Of a DNA stretch of 64,000 bases, positions 59,649 through 64,000 are shown piece by piece (position 1 is the first letter of the stretch; every line of letters starts with the position of its first letter). The stretch spans positions 1,364,001 through 1,428,000 of the forward strand of contig NZ_WOXS01000002.1 in the NCBI RefSeq assembly GCF_009852415.1. The letters are read 5' to 3'. Below the pieces are notes generated by a model. That model was not told the DNA's origin. It worked only from the letters and a program-made list of their open reading frames with translations, and searched no databases. The position numbers and the translations under genes were made by a program. This stretch comes from Streptomyces sp. Tu 3180 (lineage in GTDB: Bacteria; Actinomycetota; Actinomycetes; Streptomycetales; Streptomycetaceae).

Positions 59649-60278
59649 TCAGGTGTCCGCGGTGGTGCGGCCCATGGCCATCAGCGCCCGCAGGCCCTCG
59701 CCCAGGGCCCGCTCGGAGAGTCCGCCGAAGAGGGCCATCTGGGCCGCGAAGCCCTGCACGAACGCGATCATCGCCCGGGCCACGGCGTCGGTGTCGGCGT
59801 CGGCGGGCATCAGGCCGGTGTCCTTGTAGCTCTCGACGACCTTCCCCCAGGCGGTGCGGACGTCGCGGTATCCGTCGCCCAGCACGGCCGCCAGCTCGGG
59901 GCTGCGCGCGGTCTCCGTCCACACCTGGATCATCAGCCGCGGGAACATCCACTCGCCGCCGTCCAGGGTGGCCGGCCGCTGCTCCCTCATCCGGGCCAGG
60001 GAGCGCGGGATGAGCACGTCGGGGGTGGGCGGCGGGCTCTCCTGCGCGGCCTGCTCGAGGATGCCGCGCACCGTGCCGAGCACCTCGGTCACGATCGCGG
60101 CGATCAGCTCCTCCTTGCCGCTGAAGTACCGGTAGACGGCGCCGGCGGAGAGGTCCACCTCCTTGAGCACGTCCTGCATCGAGGTGGCGTGGAAGCCGTT
60201 GCGGGCGAAGCAGGAGGCGGCGCCGTCGAGGATCTGGCGGCGGCGGGCGTCGAGGTGTTCCTGGGATACGCGGGCCAT
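59649..60278 (-). CDS. TetR/AcrR regulator
   Basis: A 209-residue TetR protein. The HTH region (about 10-60) has RRRQILDGAASCFARNGFHATSMQDVLKEVDLSAGAVYRYFSGKEELIAAIV. It lies upstream of the urease operon on the same strand, but is more likely linked to the divergent membrane protein gene at 60442, because two nearly identical 19-bp elements lie in the 163-nt divergent region. Ligand unknown. Confidence 0.93.
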   Translation of the reverse strand: MARVSQEHLDARRRQILDGAASCFARNGFHATSMQDVLKEVDLSAGAVYRYFSGKEELIAAIVTEVLGTVRGILEQAAQESPPPTPDVLIPRSLARMREQRPATLDGGEWMFPRLMIQVWTETARSPELAAVLGDGYRDVRTAWGKVVESYKDTGLMPADADTDAVARAMIAFVQGFAAQMALFGGLSERALGEGLRALMAMGRTTADT

Positions 60279-60289
60279 GCGGTCAACCT

Positions 60290-60366
60290 AAAACGAACAT
60301 TCCTTCTTGACAAGGAGCGCCGGGAGCGGGACGGTGGTGACGAATCCAAAACGAACGATCCTTCTT
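60290..60366. promoter_or_regulatory. Two 19-bp direct repeats, candidate TetR operators
   Basis: AAAACGAACATTCCTTCTT (60290-60308) and AAAACGAACGATCCTTCTT (60348-60366), 17 of 19 identical and 58 bp apart in the same orientation. The repeats are AT-rich in a GC-rich context. One sits 12 nt before the TetR start, the other about 76 nt before the membrane protein start, which suits autoregulation plus control of the divergent gene. Confidence 0.7.
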
Positions 60367-60441
60367 TTTTGGCGGCCGCCGGGGACCCGGGCGTCCGCCG
60401 CAGAAGCGCTCGACCTCCGGGAAGCCCTCCGAGGAGTCTCC

Positions 60442-61473
60442 ATGTCCACTCCCCCCGCCGCCTCCGCGCTCCCTCCGGCACCCTCCGTGCCGCCGCACCG
60501 GCGCGTCGCGGCCGTGATCGTGCTCGTCCCCGTCCTGGTGGCGCTGGCGCTCTGGGCCTTCGCCTGGCCCGCGGCCCGTACGGCCCCCCGCGACCTGCCG
60601 CTCGGCGTGGCCGGCCCCGCCACCGCGACCGCACCGGTGGAGCAGCGGCTGGAGGACCGCGAGGGCGCCTTCGACCTCCACCGCTACGCCGACGAGCCCG
60701 CCGCCCGGAAGGCCGTGGAGGACCGCGAGGTGTACGGCGCGGTCGTCGTCACCGAACGGGGCCCGAAGCTGCTCACCGCCTCCGCCGCGAGCCCGTCCGT
60801 GGCGCAGGCGCTGCAGCAGGCGGTGGCGGATCCGGCGTCCGCCGGCGGCGCCCGGGTCACGACCGAGGACGTCGTGCCCGCGGCCGCGGGCGATCCGCGC
60901 GGGGCGGCCGTGAACGCGAGCGTGCTGCCGCTCGCCCTGGCCGGCATCGGGGCCGGCGCCGCGGTGACCCTGCTGGGGCTGCGCGGTGTGCGCGCGGTGG
61001 TCGCGCTGGTGGGGTCGGCCGCCCTGGTCGGCGCGGTGGCCGCGGCGCTGGCGCAGAGCTGGCTGGAGCTCGTCCCGGGGAACTGGTGGGCCGTGGCCGG
61101 GACGTTCGGACTGGCCGCGCTGGCCGTGGGCGCGGCGGTCGCGGGACTGGCGGCGCTGTTCGGGCAGGCCGGCATCGGGCTCGGCACCCTCCTGGTCATG
61201 CTGCTCGGCAACCCCTTCTCCGGGGCCTCCTCGGCGCCGGAGATGCTGCCGGAGCCGGCCGGGGCGATCGGCCAGTGGCTGCCGCCGGGCGCGGGCGTGT
61301 CGCTGCTGCGCTCGGTGTCCTTCTTCGACGGCGCGGCCGGCACCGGTCCCGCCCTGACGCTGACCTGGTGGGCGGCGCTGGGCCTGGGCGCCGTGCTGCT
61401 CGCCGGCCCGTTGCGGCAGCGGACGGGGAACGCGGAGTCCGCACCCGGGCGGAGCCCGGTCGCCGTCGGCTGA
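60442..61473 (+). CDS. Integral membrane protein (ABC-2/YhgE-Pip-like)
   Basis: A 343-residue membrane protein. An N-terminal helix (AAVIVLVPVLVALALWAFAWP) is followed by an extracytoplasmic part of about 130 residues (LPLGVAGPATATAPVEQRLEDREGAFDLHRYADEPAARKAVEDREVYGAVVV), then four to five helices (NASVLPLALAGIGAGAAVTLLGL, ALVGSAALVGAVAAALAQSWLE, FGLAALAVGAAVAGLAALFGQAGIGLGTLLVMLLGNPF and WWAALGLGAVLLAGPL). This layout is that of YhgE/Pip and ABC-2-like permeases. No ATPase gene is adjacent. The divergent TetR probably controls it; export of a toxic compound is plausible. Confidence 0.8.
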   Translation: MSTPPAASALPPAPSVPPHRRVAAVIVLVPVLVALALWAFAWPAARTAPRDLPLGVAGPATATAPVEQRLEDREGAFDLHRYADEPAARKAVEDREVYGAVVVTERGPKLLTASAASPSVAQALQQAVADPASAGGARVTTEDVVPAAAGDPRGAAVNASVLPLALAGIGAGAAVTLLGLRGVRAVVALVGSAALVGAVAAALAQSWLELVPGNWWAVAGTFGLAALAVGAAVAGLAALFGQAGIGLGTLLVMLLGNPFSGASSAPEMLPEPAGAIGQWLPPGAGVSLLRSVSFFDGAAGTGPALTLTWWAALGLGAVLLAGPLRQRTGNAESAPGRSPVAVG

Positions 61474-61491
61474 CCGGCCGCGAGGAGACGA

Positions 61492-61533
61492 CAGGAGCGT
61501 GCGCCCCCGCCGTGGCGGGGGCGCACGCTCCTG
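61492..61533. terminator. Perfect 20-bp bidirectional terminator
   Basis: Arms 61492-61511 and 61514-61533 pair at all 20 positions with a 2-nt GT gap, between the convergent stops at 61473 and 61575. Outer CAGGAGC and GCTCCTG read symmetrically, so it can end both transcripts. Confidence 0.85.
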
Positions 61534-61574
61534 CTCGTCCGAGGGGGCCCGCCCCGAGGGCTTGCGAGGGGGGC

Positions 61575-61862
61575 CTACGAGGTGGCCGTCCCCCGGTGCT
61601 CCGCGGCGATGCCGAACCGCTGCTGTTCGCGGGAGGCGGACGCGGCCCCGCGGACGCCGGCGACCGTGCTGATCACCTGCTCCTGCGCGGGCTCCTGAGG
61701 CTCCCGGAGCTCTTCGAGCCGTCGCAGGTCATCGGCGGACACGAGGGCGACGAGGGGTTTTCCGTGCCGGGTCACGACGACGCGTTCACCGCCGTACACC
61801 ACCCGGTTGATCAGGTCGGCGAGCTCAGCCCTGGCTTGCGTCACCGGAATCTCGTAGGCCAT
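61575..61862 (-). CDS. Phd/YefM-type antitoxin, no toxin adjacent
   Basis: A 95-residue antitoxin: residues 1-50 form the Phd/YefM DNA-binding fold ([48 protein letters not shown]). The C-terminal 45 residues ([20 protein letters not shown]...) are polar and not a typical toxin-binding helix. No toxin gene follows: the perfect terminator at 61492-61533 is only 42 nt away. TATGAT lies 6 nt before the ATG (minus strand), consistent with a leaderless transcript, and a perfect 17-bp palindrome covers the promoter. Autoregulation is likely. Confidence 0.85.
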   Translation of the reverse strand: MAYEIPVTQARAELADLINRVVYGGERVVVTRHGKPLVALVSADDLRRLEELREPQEPAQEQVISTVAGVRGAASASREQQRFGIAAEHRGTATS

Positions 61863-61879
61863 GCGTCCATCATAACGTC

Positions 61880-61896
61880 ATGTACGTCCTGTACAT
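61880..61896. promoter_or_regulatory. Palindromic operator of the antitoxin promoter
   Basis: ATGTAC (61880-61885), GTCCT, GTACAT (61891-61896): perfect 6-bp arms with a 5-nt spacer. It lies between a TATGAT -10 (61869-61874, minus strand) and the divergent clpP start, so bound protein could cover both promoters. Confidence 0.7.
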
Positions 61897-61966
61897 TTTT
61901 TACAGAGGCCGCAGCCAGCGACGCGCGTGCCGGAAACGGCCGCGCCCTGCCACAGGAGGGGTTCGC

Positions 61967-62602
61967 ATGACCCGACCGACCGCCCGCCAGGCCCTGCCCG
62001 GGTTCACCGAACACACGGTGCACGGGCACCGGACGACGGATCCGTACGCGAAGCTGCTCCAGGAGCGGATCGTCCTCCTCGGGACCCGGATCGACGAGAA
62101 CTCCGCGAACGACGTGGCGGCCCAGCTCCTGTACCTGGAGCACCGGGCGCCGGACCGGGACATCTCGCTCTACGTCAACTCCCCCGGCGGCCCGTTCCAC
62201 GCCATGTCGGCGATCTACGACACGCTGCGCCACGTCACCTGCGACGTGGAGACGGTCTGCCTCGGCCGGGCCGAGGGGACCGCCGCGCTGCTGCTGGCCG
62301 CCGGCACCCCGGGCAAGCGGCTCGTGCTGCCCGGAGCCCGCCTGGTGCTCCGTCAGCCCGCCCTGACCGAGCCGGCCGAGGGCCGGGCCGACGACCTGGC
62401 GGTCCGGGCCGAGGAGTTGGCCCGCATCCGGTCCCGGACGGAGGAGCTGCTCGTCCGGCACACGGGCCGCACCGCCGAGCAGGTCCGCTCGGACATCGAG
62501 CGGGACAGGGTGCTCGACGCGCGGGAGGCGGTGGACCACGGCCTGGCGGACCGGATCGTGCCCGGCCGCGGGGACGTCCGGACCGCCGCCGGCGCGAGGT
62601 GA
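61967..62602 (+). CDS. ClpP-family protein lacking catalytic Ser and His
   Basis: A 211-residue ClpP paralogue. The scaffold is well kept: [38 protein letters not shown], and [22 protein letters not shown]. In active ClpP the sequence around the nucleophile is GQAAS, but here it is [16 protein letters not shown] with Gly104 in place of Ser; the catalytic His in IHQP is Arg129 in VLRQP. Asp180 is retained. It is therefore expected to be inactive but able to assemble into rings, like ClpR proteins. It is divergent from the Phd antitoxin gene and followed by a small unknown gene 6 nt later. ACAGGAGGGG precedes the ATG. Confidence 0.9.
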   Translation: MTRPTARQALPGFTEHTVHGHRTTDPYAKLLQERIVLLGTRIDENSANDVAAQLLYLEHRAPDRDISLYVNSPGGPFHAMSAIYDTLRHVTCDVETVCLGRAEGTAALLLAAGTPGKRLVLPGARLVLRQPALTEPAEGRADDLAVRAEELARIRSRTEELLVRHTGRTAEQVRSDIERDRVLDAREAVDHGLADRIVPGRGDVRTAAGAR

Positions 62603-62608
62603 GCCCCG

Positions 62609-62917
62609 ATGCTGCCACCGGAGCTGCCTCCCCTGCCCGCGCTGACCCGGGCCGAGGCCGAGTTGATCGACCGTTACCTCGAGGTCGTCGACCTGCTCGG
62701 CCGCATCAACCCCGCTTCGGACGGTGACACCTACCGCGGGCTGCGCGCCGCGCAGGCACTGGTCGGCAAGGCCGTCGCGCTGCGCGACGCGCTGACCGTG
62801 ATGCACCGGCGCGGCGAGACCGAACTGCACTCCGCCACGCTGGTCCGGGCACTGCGGGTGCTGGACGGCGAGCGGCGCACGGCCCGGCTCATGCTGCCGC
62901 CGGCCCGCGGGAGTTGA
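62609..62917 (+). CDS. Small helical hypothetical protein downstream of ClpP paralogue
   Basis: A 102-residue protein I do not recognise. It is mainly helical: LTRAEAELIDRYLEVVDLLGRINPASDGDTYRGLRAAQALVGKAVALRDALTVMHRRGETELHSATLVRALRVLDGERRTARLML. Its start is 6 nt after the ClpP-paralogue stop and GAGG lies upstream, so both are in one operon. A PPLPALTR N terminus precedes the helices. A ClpP-related adaptor is possible from gene order only. Confidence 0.72.
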   Translation: MLPPELPPLPALTRAEAELIDRYLEVVDLLGRINPASDGDTYRGLRAAQALVGKAVALRDALTVMHRRGETELHSATLVRALRVLDGERRTARLMLPPARGS

Positions 62918-63285
62918 CGCCCGCACCGGTCCGGACGGCCGCCCTCGCCGGCGGTGTGTCCGGGCCGGGGCCGAAACGGACCAAAAGGCTTACCCCCATC
63001 CGGCGTAGGAGAACCTGCTGTTTTCGGGCCGTCGAAGTTGCACAACGCGCGCGTCCCGAGGGCGGAATGGGGCATTCCAATGCTGGTCCGGGGCCCTTTG
63101 GCGCTCTTGACAACGGCTCGAACAGGGAGGTGTCCACCCGAACGGGTGAGTGGTGAGTAACAACACAAATCCCCGGTTCCGTTGGGATTTCGGGCCGCCC
63201 ATGAGTCAAGATCCCTGACTGACGACAAGCCCCCGCCACCGCGGCGGGGCGATCCGGGCGGACGCCGAGTCCTGCCGCCGCCCGG
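62918..63285. other. Intergenic region before the NlpC/P60 riboswitch
   Basis: No gene recognised in 368 nt. It has a dyad cluster: GGAATG-GGG-CATTCC (63064-63078) overlapping GCATT-CC-AATGC (63072-63083), and CACCCG-AA-CGGGTG (63135-63148). TTGACA stands at 63107-63112 without a convincing -10 at the proper distance. TTGGGA and TCAAGAT at about 63182-63208 are the best promoter candidate for the riboswitch transcript. Confidence 0.5.
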
Positions 63286-63289
63286 ATGA

Positions 63290-63445
63290 CCGGTCGACAG
63301 GAGTGGATCGGCAGGAGTGGAGGACCCAAGCACGACGGGTCGCCGGGACCCCGGTTCCGAGCAGCCCTTGGGGTGAAGCCGCACGTGTGCGGCCGGGCAA
63401 CTTCGCCAGCCCGAATCCGACAGGTCATCCTTCACAGGCGGCTGA
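63290..63445 (+). ncRNA. c-di-AMP (ydaO/yuaA) riboswitch
   Basis: Sequence blocks of the ydaO class in order: GGAGTGGAGGACCCAAG (63314-63330), CCTTGGGGTGAAGCCGC, then GGGCAACTTCGCCAGCCCGA followed by ATCCGACAGG and a CCTTCACAGGCGGC block ending near 63441. In the class these form the two symmetric c-di-AMP pockets. The element ends 14-18 nt before the NlpC/P60 start, as in Streptomyces resuscitation-promoting and NlpC cell-wall genes. High c-di-AMP turns such genes off. The 5' limit is approximate; P1 may pair GCCGCC (about 63274) with GGCGGC (63436-63441). Confidence 0.85.
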
Positions 63446-63458
63446 CGAAGGGTTGCGC

Positions 63459-63932
63459 ATGACTGCGCTCAATCGTGTCCCGTCTCTCGTGGCCCGGGCC
63501 GGTACGGCCTCGGCCCTCACCCTGGCCGCCGTGGGCGGTTCGATCGTGGTCCCGGGCGCCGCCTCGGAGGCGGCGGCCGCGAGCACGGCCACCAAGGCTC
63601 TGAAGGTCGCCGCGTCGAAGAAGGGCTCACCGTACAAGTGGGGCGCCACCGGGCCGTACCGGTTCGACTGCTCCGGACTCACCCTGTACTCGTTCAAGAA
63701 GGCGGGCAAGAAGCTGCCGCGCACCGCCGCCCAGCAGTACAACAAGACGCGCCACATCTCCGCCTCGAACCGCAGGGCCGGCGACCTGGTGTTCTTCCAC
63801 TCGGGCAGCAACGTCTACCACGTCGGCATCTACGCGGGTAAGGGCAAGATCTGGCACGCCCCGAAGACCGGGGACGTGGTGCGCCTGCAGAAGATCTGGA
63901 CCCGCAGCGTCTGGTACGGCCGGGTCAACTGA
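63459..63932 (+). CDS. Secreted NlpC/P60 endopeptidase
   Basis: A 157-residue exported cell-wall hydrolase. An N-terminal signal (residues 1-40, VARAGTASALTLAAVGGSIVVPGAASEAAAAS) precedes the NlpC/P60 domain: YKWGATGPYRFDCSGLTLYSF (catalytic Cys), LPRTAAQQYNKTRHIS, AGDLVFFHSGSNVYHVGIYAGKGKIWHAP (catalytic His pairs). It cleaves peptides of peptidoglycan. The riboswitch upstream links it to c-di-AMP control. GAAGGG is 7 nt before the ATG. A GC-rich hairpin follows. Confidence 0.95.
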   Translation: MTALNRVPSLVARAGTASALTLAAVGGSIVVPGAASEAAAASTATKALKVAASKKGSPYKWGATGPYRFDCSGLTLYSFKKAGKKLPRTAAQQYNKTRHISASNRRAGDLVFFHSGSNVYHVGIYAGKGKIWHAPKTGDVVRLQKIWTRSVWYGRVN

Positions 63933-63935
63933 TCC

Positions 63936-63971
63936 GCGGGGCGGCGGCGCCCCGACGCGCCGCCGCCCCGC
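63936..63971 (+). terminator. Terminator of the NlpC/P60 gene
   Basis: Perfect 14-bp arms 63936-63949 (GCGGGGCGGCGGCG) and 63958-63971 (CGCCGCCGCCCCGC), 8-nt loop, 4 nt after the stop codon. Confidence 0.75.
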
Positions 63972-64000
63972 CGGGCGTGACACGGCCTCGGCGGGGTGCC

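Overview
The window is high-GC (about 70% or more by eye) DNA with dense, mostly operonic genes, frequent GTG starts, ATGA/GTGA stop-start overlaps and strong GC bias at third codon positions. Gene content (a conservon, SpoIIE-type phosphatases, DUF6777 and DUF742 proteins, a GlnR-type box, a c-di-AMP riboswitch before an NlpC/P60 gene) points to a Streptomyces chromosome. From memory the order xylAB - DNA ligase - MurT/GatD - phosphofructokinase - rocD - urease resembles one chromosomal segment of S. coelicolor; this was not checked by alignment. No rRNA, tRNA, IS element, prophage or CRISPR array was seen.

Layout. 0.2-6.2 kb: an extra Roadblock protein, a PPOX-class flavin/F420 enzyme, a four-gene conservon (cvnA-D, minus strand) and an MHYT-domain membrane protein. 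6.3-11 kb: a frameshifted methyltransferase, an MpaB-like oxygenase, small unknowns and a secreted esterase. 11.3-15.9 kb: SNF2 helicase plus SWIM protein, then a proline-rich membrane protein with LPSG repeats. 16.2-20.3 kb: xylose catabolism (xylA divergent from xylB and a ROK regulator). 20.5-22.2 kb: small unknowns and a secreted glycerophosphodiesterase-like protein. 22.4-26.3 kb: a translationally coupled quinone reductase-like and paired acyl-CoA dehydrogenase operon with a nearby XRE-cupin regulator. 26.4-31.2 kb: an FAD oxidoreductase, ATP-dependent DNA ligase with NUDIX protein, and an aldehyde dehydrogenase. 31.2-34.6 kb: TenA-like protein, acyl-CoA dehydrogenase with divergent TetR regulator, peptide deformylase. 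34.7-39 kb: MurT/GatD, phosphofructokinase and a CtaG-like protein.

39-42.5 kb: a DUF6777-PASTA lipoprotein, a membrane Ser/Thr kinase and a small membrane protein. 42.5-46.6 kb: a LytTR response regulator, a DUF485-like protein, a sodium:solute symporter and a LytS-type kinase in one operon. 46.7-49.4 kb: an Lrp regulator, a frameshifted dimethylargininase and rocD, with a palindrome just upstream of a plausible promoter. 49.6-55 kb: two PAS/SpoIIE phosphatases, an RpiB-like isomerase and a PlsC acyltransferase. 55-59.5 kb: urease ureABCFGD on the minus strand behind a GlnR-like box. 59.6-61.5 kb: a TetR regulator and a divergent membrane protein sharing a twice-repeated 19-bp element. 61.5-64 kb: an orphan Phd-type antitoxin divergent from a ClpP paralogue that has lost catalytic Ser and His, a small unknown protein, and an NlpC/P60 hydrolase behind a c-di-AMP riboswitch.

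Physiologically the window is mainly carbon and nitrogen scavenging (xylose, arginine/ornithine, urea, fatty acid-like acyl-CoAs, monocarboxylates) mixed with signalling genes. The least explained parts are the DUF6777/kinase unit, the dead ClpP with its divergent antitoxin, and the extra Roadblock and MHYT genes around the conservon.
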